Assembly: GCF_005280585.1 (NCBI RefSeq)
Contig: NZ_SZVO01000001.1
Location: 310,001 to 374,000 of the forward strand
DNA: 64,000 nt
DNA from: Dyadobacter frigoris
GTDB taxonomy: Bacteria; Bacteroidota; Bacteroidia; Cytophagales; Spirosomataceae
Reading direction: 5' to 3'
Part shown: piece by piece, positions 8,690 to 17,893 of the stretch
How the letters are laid out: every line of letters begins with the position of its first letter
Position numbering within the stretch: position 1 is the first letter of the stretch
The notes under the pieces: generated by a model
What the model saw: the letters and a program-made list of their open reading frames with translations, nothing else
What the model was told of the DNA's origin: nothing
Database searches by the model: none
Program-made: the position numbers and the translations under genes

Positions 8690-8896
8690 ATGAAAAAATT
8701 TGTTGCATTATTTCTTTTGTCGGGATTTCTTTTAGGCTTTTCTGGTGTTCAGCAAGTGAACGCTGCCCCCAAGCATGTGAAATCAGAAATGTTTTCTAAC
8801 AACAGGAAGAAAAACAGAGGATATCAAAAGCCGAAATCCAAAAAAATCCTGGGAATATTCAAACGCAAAACAGACTGCGGTTGTCCTAAACATTGA
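8690..8896 (+). CDS. Small exported basic peptide with CGCPKH terminus, unknown function
   Basis: 68 residues. A signal peptide (MKKFVALFLLSGFLLGF, likely cleaved near VNA at about residue 25) leaves a mature peptide of about 43 residues that is very rich in lysine and arginine and ends in DCGCPKH. The two closely spaced cysteines could bind metal or form a disulfide; this is inference. I do not recognise a family beyond small exported Bacteroidota proteins. It stands alone between the metallophosphoesterase and gcvP. Confidence 0.7.
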   Translation: MKKFVALFLLSGFLLGFSGVQQVNAAPKHVKSEMFSNNRKKNRGYQKPKSKKILGIFKRKTDCGCPKH

Positions 8897-8976
8897 AAAG
8901 AAAATTTTATTGATTTTTGAACATATTCAAGAGTAAGCATTCCCGACATTCTCTCAGAGATTTGCTCGGATTTGCT

Positions 8977-8984
8977 TACTTTTG
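8977..8984 (+). promoter_or_regulatory. -7 box TACTTTTG for gcvP
   Basis: An exact TAnnTTTG match 43 bp before the ATG at 9027. Initiation a few bases downstream would exclude the upstream TTG (8982) as a start codon and so supports the ATG at 9027. No well-spaced -33 box is evident. I see no glycine-riboswitch structure here. Confidence 0.45.
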
Positions 8985-9026
8985 TATTTTATAACCAACT
9001 ATATAACGGTCTCGTTGGCCCAAATA

Positions 9027-11915
9027 ATGAAAATCAATCTTCGAAGCCAGGATAAATTCGAAAACCGTCATCACGGTAAGAATGAGCAGGAATTACAGGA
9101 AATGTTGCGCACGGTTGGAGTATCTTCTCTGGATGAATTGATACAACAAACGCTTCCGGCAGCTATTCGCCTTAAAAAGCCTTTGAATTTACCTAATCCA
9201 AAATCTGAAAAGGATTTTTTGGACGGAATCAAGAAACTGGCACGTAAAAATGCTATCCTGAAAACCTATATTGGAACCGGATATTACGACACAATTACGC
9301 CAAATGTTATTCTAAGGAATATTCTTGAAAATCCAGCGTGGTATACAGCATATACTCCTTATCAGGCGGAAATTGCTCAGGGAAGGTTGGAAATGCTTCT
9401 GAATTTCCAGACTGTTATTACGGATCTTACCGGGATGGAAATTGCGAATGCTTCGCTTTTAGATGAAGCAACAGCAGCAGCAGAAGCTATGACGATGCTG
9501 CACAGCCTTCGTCCGGGTGCTAAGAAAAAGGCGGATACATTTTTCGTTTCCGAGCTTTGTCACCCACAAACCATTGATTTGATTTACACAAGAGCTAAGC
9601 CAATTGGAATTGAGGTTATTGTTGGAAACCACGCTACAGTAGATTTGACAAATGAAAATCTCTATGGCGTGCTGGTACAATATCCTGCTACCAATGGTGA
9701 AGTGATTGACTATACCGATTTCATTGCAGCAGCGCATGACGTGAACATTACAGTTGCCGTTGCGGCTGATTTGTTGGCGTTAACATTGTTGAAATCTCCC
9801 GGCGAAATGGGTGCCGATGTTGTGGTTGGTTCTTCTCAGCGTTTTGGTGTTCCGATGGGTTACGGCGGTCCTCATGCAGCATTTTTTGCTACAAAAGATG
9901 CGTTCAAACGTAGTATCCCTGGACGTATCATCGGTGTTTCTATTGATGCGGAAGGAAACCGTGCGCTAAGAATGGCACTTCAAACGCGTGAACAACATAT
10001 TCGTCGTGAAAAAGCAACTTCTAATATTTGTACTGCCCAGGTTTTGCTTGCGGTAATAGCAGGAGCTTATAGTGTTTATCATGGCCCGGAAGGAATTAAG
10101 AATATCGCTTCGAAAGTTCACGGACTGACACGTTTGTTTGTAGATACCATCAAGAAATTCCATTACGATGTGGTAACAACGAATTATTTTGACACGGTTA
10201 CGATCAAAACGCCGCTTTCAAGCAAGCTTAGAGAGAATGCATTGAAATGGGCGATAAATCTTCGTTATAATAAAGACGACAGTGTTAGCGTATCCTTTGA
10301 TGAAGCCAAAACTTTTGAAGATGTTATAGCACTTTTAAACCTGTTTGCGGAAGTTTCCGGATTTCAGGGAGAAATGGTGATTGATGAAGAAATGGATTTC
10401 AATATTCCTGAAAATCTTGTTCGTACATCCTCTTATCTGACACATCCGGTTTTTAGTTCTTATCACACAGAACATGAAATGCTTCGTTATTTGAAATCAC
10501 TTGAAAACAAAGATCTTTCTTTGGTTCATTCCATGATTTCTCTGGGAAGTTGTACCATGAAGCTGAATGCGACAGCTGAAATGATTCCATTAACCTGGCC
10601 GGAATTTGGATCTTTGCATCCATTTGTTCCTGCTAACCAAGCTTTGGGTTATGGACAGTTGGTAGCTGAGTTAAGCGCCTGGTTATGTGAAATCACGGGT
10701 TTTGCAGCCATGTCAATGCAGCCAAATTCAGGAGCACAAGGAGAATATGCAGGATTGATGGCCATTCGTGGTTACCATGAGAGCAGAGGTGATCACCACC
10801 GTAATGTTGCCTTGATTCCTTCGTCTGCACATGGAACAAACCCGGCGTCGGCTGTAATGGCGGGTATGAAAGTGGTTGTTACAAAATGTGACGAACGCGG
10901 AAATATTGATGTAGCAGATTTACAAGCAAAAGCGGAACAATACAAAGACTCACTTTCTTGTCTGCTGGTAACTTATCCTTCTACACACGGCGTTTATGAA
11001 GAAAGTATTATTGAAATCTGTTCGATGATCCATTCATTCGGCGGGCAGGTTTATATGGATGGTGCGAATATGAATGCACAGGTTGGTTTGACAAGTCCTG
11101 CTTCTATTGGAGCTGACGTTTGTCACTTGAACCTTCACAAAACATTCTGTATTCCGCATGGTGGAGGTGGACCAGGTGTTGGACCAATCGGTGTTGGAGA
11201 ACATCTTATTCCATTCCTGCCAGGTCACGTGAATTTGGGTAAACAATCTGAGCATTTAACAGCCGGACAGGCAGGAGCAGTTTCAGCTGCACCTTATGGT
11301 AGCGCTAGTATTCTTACTATCTCATATGCATACATCGCGATGATGGGTGGAGAAGGACTTACGAATGCTACGAAATACGCGATTTTAAATGCCAATTATA
11401 TCAAGGAACGTCTTGCAGGACATTACGAAGTTCTTTACACAGGAACGAATGGACGTTGTGCGCATGAGATGATTTTGGATTGTCGTCCGTTTAAAGCTTT
11501 CGGTGTTGAGGCGGAAGATCTGGCGAAACGTTTGATGGATTACGGATTCCATGCTCCTACATTATCTTTTCCGGTTGCTGGTACTTTAATGATCGAACCA
11601 ACAGAATCGGAATCAAAAGCTGAACTGGATCGTTTCTGTGATACAATGATCGCGATAAGAAATGAAGTACGAGAAGTGGAAGAAGGCATCGCCGATAAAG
11701 TGGATAACGTACTTAAAAATGCTCCTCATACATCGCGTGTTGTTTTAGCTGATGTTTGGGAACATGCTTACGGGCGTGAGAAAGCTGCTTTCCCGTTACC
11801 CCATTTACGTTTCAATAAATTCTGGCCAAGCGTTAGTCGTGTAGACAGTGCCTTTGGAGATAGAAATTTGATTTGTTCGTGTATTCCGGTTGAGGCTTAT
11901 GCTGAGGTGGAGTAG
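9027..11915 (+). CDS. gcvP: Glycine dehydrogenase (decarboxylating), P-protein
   Basis: 962 residues, the normal length for the fused P-protein with N- and C-terminal PLP-fold halves. The PLP lysine is K705 in [17 protein letters not shown], and the C-terminal glycine-rich and [14 protein letters not shown] motifs are present. It decarboxylates glycine and loads the aminomethyl group onto lipoyl-GcvH in the glycine cleavage system. The ATG at 9027 gives the expected N-terminus ([17 protein letters not shown]); a TTG at 8982 would add 15 unlikely residues. gcvT and gcvH are not in the window, as is usual where the system is dispersed. Confidence 0.97.
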   Translation: MKINLRSQDKFENRHHGKNEQELQEMLRTVGVSSLDELIQQTLPAAIRLKKPLNLPNPKSEKDFLDGIKKLARKNAILKTYIGTGYYDTITPNVILRNILENPAWYTAYTPYQAEIAQGRLEMLLNFQTVITDLTGMEIANASLLDEATAAAEAMTMLHSLRPGAKKKADTFFVSELCHPQTIDLIYTRAKPIGIEVIVGNHATVDLTNENLYGVLVQYPATNGEVIDYTDFIAAAHDVNITVAVAADLLALTLLKSPGEMGADVVVGSSQRFGVPMGYGGPHAAFFATKDAFKRSIPGRIIGVSIDAEGNRALRMALQTREQHIRREKATSNICTAQVLLAVIAGAYSVYHGPEGIKNIASKVHGLTRLFVDTIKKFHYDVVTTNYFDTVTIKTPLSSKLRENALKWAINLRYNKDDSVSVSFDEAKTFEDVIALLNLFAEVSGFQGEMVIDEEMDFNIPENLVRTSSYLTHPVFSSYHTEHEMLRYLKSLENKDLSLVHSMISLGSCTMKLNATAEMIPLTWPEFGSLHPFVPANQALGYGQLVAELSAWLCEITGFAAMSMQPNSGAQGEYAGLMAIRGYHESRGDHHRNVALIPSSAHGTNPASAVMAGMKVVVTKCDERGNIDVADLQAKAEQYKDSLSCLLVTYPSTHGVYEESIIEICSMIHSFGGQVYMDGANMNAQVGLTSPASIGADVCHLNLHKTFCIPHGGGGPGVGPIGVGEHLIPFLPGHVNLGKQSEHLTAGQAGAVSAAPYGSASILTISYAYIAMMGGEGLTNATKYAILNANYIKERLAGHYEVLYTGTNGRCAHEMILDCRPFKAFGVEAEDLAKRLMDYGFHAPTLSFPVAGTLMIEPTESESKAELDRFCDTMIAIRNEVREVEEGIADKVDNVLKNAPHTSRVVLADVWEHAYGREKAAFPLPHLRFNKFWPSVSRVDSAFGDRNLICSCIPVEAYAEVE

Positions 11916-11946
11916 GGGATAGCGTCAATTAATATTATTTACGGGA

Positions 11947-11978
11947 GGAGCCATTTCGAAAGAGATGGCTCCTTTTTT
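11947..11978 (+). terminator. Rho-independent terminator of gcvP
   Basis: Stem GGAGCCAT (11947-11954) pairs with ATGGCTCC (11965-11972) and is followed by six Ts (11973-11978), 31 bp after the gcvP stop. Confidence 0.85.
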
Positions 11979-12143
11979 CGCTCCTTTCGGAGAGCATCCT
12001 GTTTACACCAGATCATTTTTAGAGTTGGGTTCGTAAGGCTCCATAGACGCCTCCTTATTCAAGATATAAACCAGGAAACTCTTACAGAGTTCAGACCCGG
12101 ATATTGAGGACATTTTGCTATAAACAGGATGCTCTAACGAGCG
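11979..12143. repeat. Short element with inverted termini, copy A (MITE/REP-like)
   Basis: About 165 bp bounded by inverted termini: left CGCTC...GAGCATCCTGTTTA, right TAAACAGGATGCTC...GAGCG. The interior has smaller palindromes, such as GAAACTCTTACAGAGTTC. It lies directly after the gcvP terminator T run. Copy B (12211-12370) matches it through most of its length and in the same orientation. It has no coding capacity, which points to a non-autonomous mobile or structured repeat; no target-site duplication is obvious. Confidence 0.75.
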
Positions 12144-12210
12144 GTTGCCAGTGAAATTATAGCTAACTAGATGAGTAATGGATTACGAAAAGGTCATGAA
12201 CTGGCTCCTT

Positions 12211-12370
12211 CGCTCCTTTCGGAGCATCCTGTTTATAGCTGATTATTTAGAGTTGGGTTAGCACGACTCCAAAGGAGCCTCCTTGTTCAAGCTGTAAAAT
12301 CAGGAAACTCTTACAGAGTTTTGATCTGGCTTCTGAGAATTCTTTTCTATAAACAGGATGCTATAACGAG
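12211..12370. repeat. Short element with inverted termini, copy B
   Basis: About 160 bp. The left end is CGCTCC...GGAGCATCCTGTTTATAG and the right end CTATAAACAGGATGC...AACGAG, so the termini are inverted over about 15 bases. It shares internal blocks with copy A, including TTTAGAGTTGGGTT and CAGGAAACTCTTACAGAGTT. The copies are 67 bp apart in direct orientation. Together they fill most of the 567-bp gap between gcvP and nuoJ. Confidence 0.75.
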
Positions 12371-12423
12371 AGAATCTGAATCAGAACTGACTTTTTATCT
12401 AATAAATAAACTTGCGATAAACG

Positions 12424-12453
12424 AAAAAGCGGATCAATTACGATCCGCTTTTT
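12424..12453. terminator. Bidirectional terminator ending the nuo operon
   Basis: AAAAAGCGGATC (12424-12435) pairs with GATCCGCTTTTT (12442-12453) around a 6-base loop. It lies 29 bp beyond the nuoJ stop on the minus strand, and its T run works in either direction. It marks nuoJ as the last gene of the operon. Confidence 0.85.
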
Positions 12454-12482
12454 GTGTTTTACCACATTTATCTTGAAATCGA

Positions 12483-13001
12483 TCAAAAATGTCTCTCTCC
12501 AATTTCTCTTTTACCCAACATTACCGCGCCAACCATTGCTACTAAAAGCAAAATAGAAGCTAGTTCGAAAGGAAGTAAATATTCACGGAAAAGTAGTTTT
12601 CCCAAACTTTCGATCATACCAACCTGGGAATCGAAAGTATTTGGATCTGCCGGGGCGATAATTGTTTTACGGTAAGCTCCAAAAAGAATGACAAATACAG
12701 TCCCTCCTACAATGGCTGCTGCAATTTTAGTCAAACTGTTTTTTGACTCTTCATGTATATCTTTCACGTTAAGGAACATGATTACAAAGAGGAATAGTAC
12801 CATGATCGCCCCCGCGTAAACGATGATATTTACCGCCGCAAGAAATTGCGCATTCAATAAAATATAATGTCCTGAAAGTGTAAAAAACGTTAAAATCAGG
12901 TAAAGCACACTATGAATAGGGTTTTTCGACAGGATAACCATCAAAGCACTAAGCACAGTTAAAAAGGACAAAAAGTAAAAAAAAGATAGCGTCGGATTCA
13001 T
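12483..13001 (-). CDS. nuoJ: NADH-quinone oxidoreductase subunit J
   Basis: 172 residues with five hydrophobic segments, including the conserved region YLILTFFTLSGHYILLNAQ and IIVYAGAIMVLFLFVIMFL. NuoJ (ND6-like) is a membrane-arm subunit beside NuoH, NuoA and NuoK, next to the quinone site. It is the last gene of the operon here, 36 bp after nuoI, and is followed by a strong terminator. In most genomes nuoK, L, M and N follow; they are absent here. Confidence 0.95.
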   Translation of the reverse strand: MNPTLSFFYFLSFLTVLSALMVILSKNPIHSVLYLILTFFTLSGHYILLNAQFLAAVNIIVYAGAIMVLFLFVIMFLNVKDIHEESKNSLTKIAAAIVGGTVFVILFGAYRKTIIAPADPNTFDSQVGMIESLGKLLFREYLLPFELASILLLVAMVGAVMLGKREIGERHF

Positions 13002-13037
13002 AATATTTTTGAATTGCTGATTCGATATTTTCAGAAA

Positions 13038-13631
13038 TCAGGGAATAGCTCTTGGAACAACGTTTGTAACTTCACCATTTGCTCTTTTGGCATCCAGGAT
13101 GTGTGCTTCTTCTTTGGTCCAGGCTTCACGGGTATAGCGATTGTTCATATCTTCTACCAATAAATCTTTTCCCCAGATCACTTGATTACGGTCATTGAAT
13201 ACAGGTATAAACTCATCATGACGTAAATATACTGCTTGTTTTGGACAAGCTTCTTCACACAGACCGCAGAAAATGCAACGCAGCATATTTACCTCATAAA
13301 CCGCAGCATATTTTTCTTCTCTGTAAAGCGTTTCTTCTCCTTTTTCACGTTCAGCAGCAACCATAGAAATTGCTTCCGCCGGACATGCAACTGCGCATAA
13401 TCCACAGGCAGTACAGCGTTCACGGCCTTCGGCGTCTCTTTTAAGTATATGTCTTCCACGAAAAACAGGACCTAAATACCGTTTTACCTCAGGATATTGA
13501 ATCGTTACTTTCTTAGCGAAAAAGTGCTTTAAGGTAATCGCCAGACCAGTCGCAATAGCGGGTATGTAGGCGCGTTCCATAAGCGTCATTTCTTTATTGC
13601 TTACTTGCTTAGAGCGATTTGTCAATTGCAT
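13038..13631 (-). CDS. nuoI: NADH-quinone oxidoreductase subunit I (two 4Fe-4S ferredoxin)
   Basis: 197 residues. Two 4Fe-4S motifs, CTACGLCAVACP (C73, C76, C79, C83) and CIFCGLCEEACP (C119, C122, C125, C129), hold clusters N6a and N6b, which relay electrons from NuoG towards NuoB. A second methionine at residue 15 or 18 is a possible start, but the long form fits the 22-bp spacing from nuoH. Peripheral arm, at the junction with the membrane. Confidence 0.96.
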   Translation of the reverse strand: MQLTNRSKQVSNKEMTLMERAYIPAIATGLAITLKHFFAKKVTIQYPEVKRYLGPVFRGRHILKRDAEGRERCTACGLCAVACPAEAISMVAAEREKGEETLYREEKYAAVYEVNMLRCIFCGLCEEACPKQAVYLRHDEFIPVFNDRNQVIWGKDLLVEDMNNRYTREAWTKEEAHILDAKRANGEVTNVVPRAIP

Positions 13632-13653
13632 GGCAATAGGGATTTTTTGTTAC

Positions 13654-14733
13654 TTAGTTCAACAAAGCGGTAATGAATGGCTTCAAGAAAAGCACACTAG
13701 CTCCGGTGATAATAATATTAAAGATAGCCAATGGAATCAGTTTTTTCCAACCCAAATTCATCAATTGGTCATAACGGAAACGGGGAAGTGTCCATCTAAC
13801 CCACATGTAGAAGAAGATAAAGAATAACGCTTTTCCAAAAAATACGCCAGTACCAATTAAGGTAGCAATATTGTGGCCTGTTGTTGTACCTAATGCCGCT
13901 GTCAATTGGTTGTATACCCAATCCATTCCCGGATAGTTATACCCGCCAAAATAAAGTACAGAAATAATAGCCGAAGATACGAACATGTTTATGTACTCAG
14001 CGAACAGGTAAAATCCAAGTTTCATACTTCCGTATTCTGTATGATATCCACCTACAAGCTCCGTTTCACATTCTGGTAAGTCGAAAGGAACACGGTTACA
14101 TTCGGCGAATGAACAGGTAAGGAAAATGATAAAACCCAACGGCTGGTAAAAAATATTCCAGTTTCCACCATGTTGCTGGGCAACGATATCGCCAAGAGAC
14201 AAAGAACTGCTCATCATCAAAATAGCGATCAGGGAAAGTCCCATCGCTACTTCATAACTAATATTTTGAGAAGCTGCACGAATCGCACCAAGTAGTGAAA
14301 ACTTGTTGTTCGAAGCCCAGCCACCAATCATAATCCCATAAACACCCAGCGCGACAACGCCGAAAACATATAGAATACCAATATTTGATTCAACACCCTG
14401 AAGAACAACTTCCACGCCGCCGTAACGGAATGTGCTGCCAAAAGGAATTACCGCACTGGCAAGCAAAGCCGTTAACATCGCTAAACTTGGTCCGGAAATA
14501 AACAGCCATTTGTTAGCAAGTGCAGGAATAAAATCTTCTTTAAAGAACATTTTTCCAGCATCAGCCAATGGTTGTAATAATCCACCCGGTCCCGCTCTGT
14601 TTGGTCCCATCCGGTCCTGAATAAAACCGGCTACTTTGCGCTCTCCCCAGGTCGAGTACATCGCGATCACCAGTGTTAAAACAAAAACAACCAGGATTGT
14701 AATTGTTTTGATAATAAACTCCGTTAATTCCAT
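13654..14733 (-). CDS. nuoH: NADH-quinone oxidoreductase subunit H
   Basis: 359 residues with about eight membrane segments. The NuoH signature is clear: early STWGERKVAGFIQDRMGPNR, and later FAECNRVPFDLPECETELVGGYHTEY, the loop lining the quinone cavity. NuoH couples the peripheral arm to proton-pumping subunits. It starts 35 bp after nuoG and precedes nuoI by 22 bp. Confidence 0.97.
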   Translation of the reverse strand: MELTEFIIKTITILVVFVLTLVIAMYSTWGERKVAGFIQDRMGPNRAGPGGLLQPLADAGKMFFKEDFIPALANKWLFISGPSLAMLTALLASAVIPFGSTFRYGGVEVVLQGVESNIGILYVFGVVALGVYGIMIGGWASNNKFSLLGAIRAASQNISYEVAMGLSLIAILMMSSSLSLGDIVAQQHGGNWNIFYQPLGFIIFLTCSFAECNRVPFDLPECETELVGGYHTEYGSMKLGFYLFAEYINMFVSSAIISVLYFGGYNYPGMDWVYNQLTAALGTTTGHNIATLIGTGVFFGKALFFIFFYMWVRWTLPRFRYDQLMNLGWKKLIPLAIFNIIITGASVLFLKPFITALLN

Positions 14734-14768
14734 TTTTTTACCTCACAGTTAAATATTGATGGCAGAAA

Positions 14769-15887
14769 TTAATTCCTGTTATCTGTTAATAGCGAACGAT
14801 GATTTGCCTTATCGTTATTTTCTATGCTTTGATGACGAACTGTTTCAATATCAGTTGTATACTCGCGTTCGTCGCCAATTGGCTTAAACTGCGTCGCGGC
14901 TAATTTAAGTGAAAACTCAGGTTTTGCGATAAGATTTTTACTATACTTATTTGCAGAAATAACCGAACTGCGTTTCACTTTCGTTGGTCCTTCAATAACC
15001 CAGTCGCTCGTTTTTTTACGTTCAAAACGGCATTTGTTACAAATGAACTCGTTAACCTCACCCCACATATTTTTGCGGGCTGTTACGCGGATCACTTCGT
15101 CACCACGATACCAAAGTGTAACTTTTCCACTGCATTTATCACAATCGCAATGTGCGTCTTCTGGTTTAGAGAACCACACACGACTTTTGAAACGATACGT
15201 CTTGTCAGTCAAAGCACCTACCGGGCAAACATCGATAACGTTTCCTGAGAAATCATTATCAATTGCTTTTTCAATATAAGTACTGATTTCCGAAGCATCC
15301 CCGCGGTTCATAACCCCGTGAACACGTTTGTCTGTAATCTGGTCAGCCGTGTAAACACAACGGTAGCAAAGAATGCAGCGCGTCATGTGAAGCTGAACAA
15401 AAGGACCAATATCAATTTTGTCAAAAGTTCTGCGGTCTTCTTCGTAACGTGTTTTTACAGATCCGTGCTCAAAAGAGAAATCCTGAAGGTGACATTCACC
15501 AGCCTGGTCACAAACAGGACAATCAAGCGGATGGTTGATCAACAAAAATTCAACAATGCTTTTACGCGTGTCAAGTACAGCAGGATTCGTTGTATTTTCA
15601 ACGATCATACCTTCCTGAACCTGTGTAATACATGACGGAACAAGCTTAGGCATTGGACGAGGATCTTTTGCAGAACCAGCGGCAACACGAACTAAACAAG
15701 CACGGCATTTACCGCCCGATGTTGGAAGCGGTTTGTAATAACACATGGCAGGAGGTACCAAATGTCCCTGGCTCTCATCTGCTTCGGCAATTTTACGTGC
15801 CGCCTGCATGATGGTAGTTCCCGGTTCCACTTCGACCTCAATGCCGTCGAAAGTTATTTTTATTAACTGAGGTTTTACTTCTTCCAT
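14769..15887 (-). CDS. nuoG: NADH-quinone oxidoreductase subunit G, short form without the molybdopterin-like domain
   Basis: 372 residues, against about 700-900 in proteobacterial NuoG. An N-terminal 2Fe-2S ferredoxin domain has C49, C61, C64 and C86 (cluster N1b). Cluster N5 ligands are H119, C123, C126 and C132; cluster N4 ligands are C171, C174, C177 and C221. A further cysteine group (C247, C249, C252, C283, C286) is what remains of the fifth-cluster region. The large molybdopterin-oxidoreductase-like domain is absent, replaced by a low-complexity tail, as is usual in Bacteroidota to my knowledge. It starts 97 bp after nuoF, the longest gap in the operon. Confidence 0.94.
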   Translation of the reverse strand: MEEVKPQLIKITFDGIEVEVEPGTTIMQAARKIAEADESQGHLVPPAMCYYKPLPTSGGKCRACLVRVAAGSAKDPRPMPKLVPSCITQVQEGMIVENTTNPAVLDTRKSIVEFLLINHPLDCPVCDQAGECHLQDFSFEHGSVKTRYEEDRRTFDKIDIGPFVQLHMTRCILCYRCVYTADQITDKRVHGVMNRGDASEISTYIEKAIDNDFSGNVIDVCPVGALTDKTYRFKSRVWFSKPEDAHCDCDKCSGKVTLWYRGDEVIRVTARKNMWGEVNEFICNKCRFERKKTSDWVIEGPTKVKRSSVISANKYSKNLIAKPEFSLKLAATQFKPIGDEREYTTDIETVRHQSIENNDKANHRSLLTDNRN

Positions 15888-15984
15888 ATCAAGACTTCAA
15901 TAATCGTCTTAGTTACTTAATCTATATATTCGATCCCGTTTGAAATTATAAAAACAGGATTTTTGGTATTTAACCTCTTAAAAG

Positions 15985-17322
15985 TTAGGCTAATACAGCA
16001 CCCATAAATACAGCTCCCGGTTGAGTCGCTTCTTTCGGGCTGTTGATATGCCATTCAAATTCCTCGCGGAAGTGACGGATTGCGCTGGCAATTGGCCATG
16101 CAGCTGCGTCACCTAACGGACAAATTGTATTTCCTTCAATTTTTTTAGCCACGTCAACAAGCAGATCAATATCATGCAAACTTCCGTGACCATGTTCAAT
16201 ACGGTGTAGCACTTTCTCCATCCAGCCTGTACCTTCACGGCAAGGACTGCATTGTCCACACGATTCGTGATGATAGAAACGGGAGAAATTCCAGGTATTA
16301 CGAACGATACAAGCTGTTTCATCAAAAACGATAAAACCTCCTGAACCCATCATGGTTCCTGTTGCAAAACCACCATCCGATAGAGATTCGTAACTCATTA
16401 AGCGATCTTCGCCGGCTGCTGTTTTTGTAATCAAATGTGCAGGTAAAATCGGTACTGACGAACCTCCCGCAACCAGTGCTTTCAAATAATGTCCTTTGCG
16501 GATACCTCCACAATATTCATCTGAGTTAAGGAATTCATCAACACTAAGTCCTAACTCTATTTCGTAAACACCTGGTTTTTGAATATGACCTGAAGCAGAA
16601 ATAAGTTTGGTACCAGTACTTCTTCCAATTCCAATTGCAGCGTAAGCATCACCTCCATGGTTGATAACCCAGGGCATATTTGCAATGGATTCAACATTAT
16701 TTACCACCGTTGGGCTTTGGTATAAACCTTTAACCGCAGGAAATGGAGGCTTATTACGAGGATTTCCTCTTTTACCTTCCAAAGATTCCAGCAAAGCAGT
16801 TTCTTCTCCACAGATGTAGGCGCCGCCGCCTGACTGTACTACAAGTTCAAGATCGTAACCGCTTCCTAATATATTTTTACCCAAAAAACCATTTGCTTTC
16901 GCTTCTTCAATGGCTTTTTCGAGAATTCTAATCACATACATAAGTTCACCACGAACGTATATAAAAGACTTATTCGCTCCCAGTGCATAGCTGGAAACGA
17001 TCATTCCTTCAATAAGCAAGTGAGGAATTGATTTCATCAGATGGTGATCTTTGAAAGTACCAGGCTCCGATTCATCTGCATTACAAACTAAATAACGTGG
17101 AACACCTTCCGGTTTTGCCAAAAAGCCCCATTTCATCCCCATTGGAAATCCTGCACCGCCACGTCCACGTATCCCGGATTTCTTAGCTTCTTCCACAACC
17201 TCTTCTGAGGACATGGTTTTTATCGCTTTTTCAACAGCAGTATAACCGCCTTGTTTGCGATATACCTCAAAGGTTTCAATACCTGGAACATTGATATGCT
17301 CCGTTAATATTTTTGTAGCCAT
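15985..17322 (-). CDS. nuoF: NADH-quinone oxidoreductase subunit F (FMN, NADH site)
   Basis: 445 residues. The FMN/NAD motif GRGGAGFPMGMKW starts at residue 52, and the N3 4Fe-4S ligands are C355, C358, C361 (ESCGQCSPCREG) and C401 (NTICPLGDA). NuoF oxidises NADH and passes electrons via FMN to N3. The gene follows nuoE by 32 bp. All catalytic motifs are intact, so the input end of complex I should work, in contrast to the absent nuoKLMN. Confidence 0.97.
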   Translation of the reverse strand: MATKILTEHINVPGIETFEVYRKQGGYTAVEKAIKTMSSEEVVEEAKKSGIRGRGGAGFPMGMKWGFLAKPEGVPRYLVCNADESEPGTFKDHHLMKSIPHLLIEGMIVSSYALGANKSFIYVRGELMYVIRILEKAIEEAKANGFLGKNILGSGYDLELVVQSGGGAYICGEETALLESLEGKRGNPRNKPPFPAVKGLYQSPTVVNNVESIANMPWVINHGGDAYAAIGIGRSTGTKLISASGHIQKPGVYEIELGLSVDEFLNSDEYCGGIRKGHYLKALVAGGSSVPILPAHLITKTAAGEDRLMSYESLSDGGFATGTMMGSGGFIVFDETACIVRNTWNFSRFYHHESCGQCSPCREGTGWMEKVLHRIEHGHGSLHDIDLLVDVAKKIEGNTICPLGDAAAWPIASAIRHFREEFEWHINSPKEATQPGAVFMGAVLA

Positions 17323-17354
17323 TTTCAGAATACTATTTTCAGCTTATAAAAGGC

Positions 17355-17852
17355 TTATTTACTCAACTCTTCGATGATCTCATCAACACGTTGGCGGGTC
17401 AGGTTCATGTAGAACTGCTCACGAATCTGGAAAACCGGTCCCCAGCCGCAAGCTGCAAGACATTCTACTTCTTTGATCGTAAAGAGACCGTCAGCAGTAG
17501 TTTGGCCAGCCTGAATGCCCAATTTTTGTTTCAGATAATCATATATTTCTTCACCACCCATCAGGCAGCAAGGGCCTGTACGGCAATATTCAATCACATG
17601 TTTTCCTACCGGGTCAAGGTGATACATCGTGTAAAACGAAGCAACCTCATAAACTTCTACCGGTTCGATACTTAATATTTCAGCAACGTAATCCATAACT
17701 TCACTGCTAACCCATCCCCATTGTTCCTGGGCAATATGTAAAACAGGAAGTAAGGCCGATTTTTGGCGGCCTTCCGGGTAACGTGCAATTACTTCTTTTA
17801 CTTTCGCAAGTCGTTCCGCAGTAAACGCAACGGGATTTGGTGTTTCAGTCAT
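17355..17852 (-). CDS. nuoE: NADH-quinone oxidoreductase subunit E (2Fe-2S)
   Basis: 165 residues with a thioredoxin-like 2Fe-2S domain. Ligands C90 and C95 (EYCRTGPCC) and C131 and C135 (ECLAACG) match the spacing in E. coli NuoE. It partners NuoF in the NADH dehydrogenase module and carries the off-path cluster N1a. It lies between nuoD (41 bp) and nuoF (32 bp). Confidence 0.97.
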   Translation of the reverse strand: MTETPNPVAFTAERLAKVKEVIARYPEGRQKSALLPVLHIAQEQWGWVSSEVMDYVAEILSIEPVEVYEVASFYTMYHLDPVGKHVIEYCRTGPCCLMGGEEIYDYLKQKLGIQAGQTTADGLFTIKEVECLAACGWGPVFQIREQFYMNLTRQRVDEIIEELSK

Positions 17853-17893
17853 TTCTAATGCGATCTTTTGAAAATCAAATAATCAATCTGATT

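Noticed and set aside
8982-9026. TTG-initiated extension of gcvP
   Set aside because: It would overlap the -7 box, and the extra 15 residues do not resemble the family N-terminus; the ATG at 9027 does.
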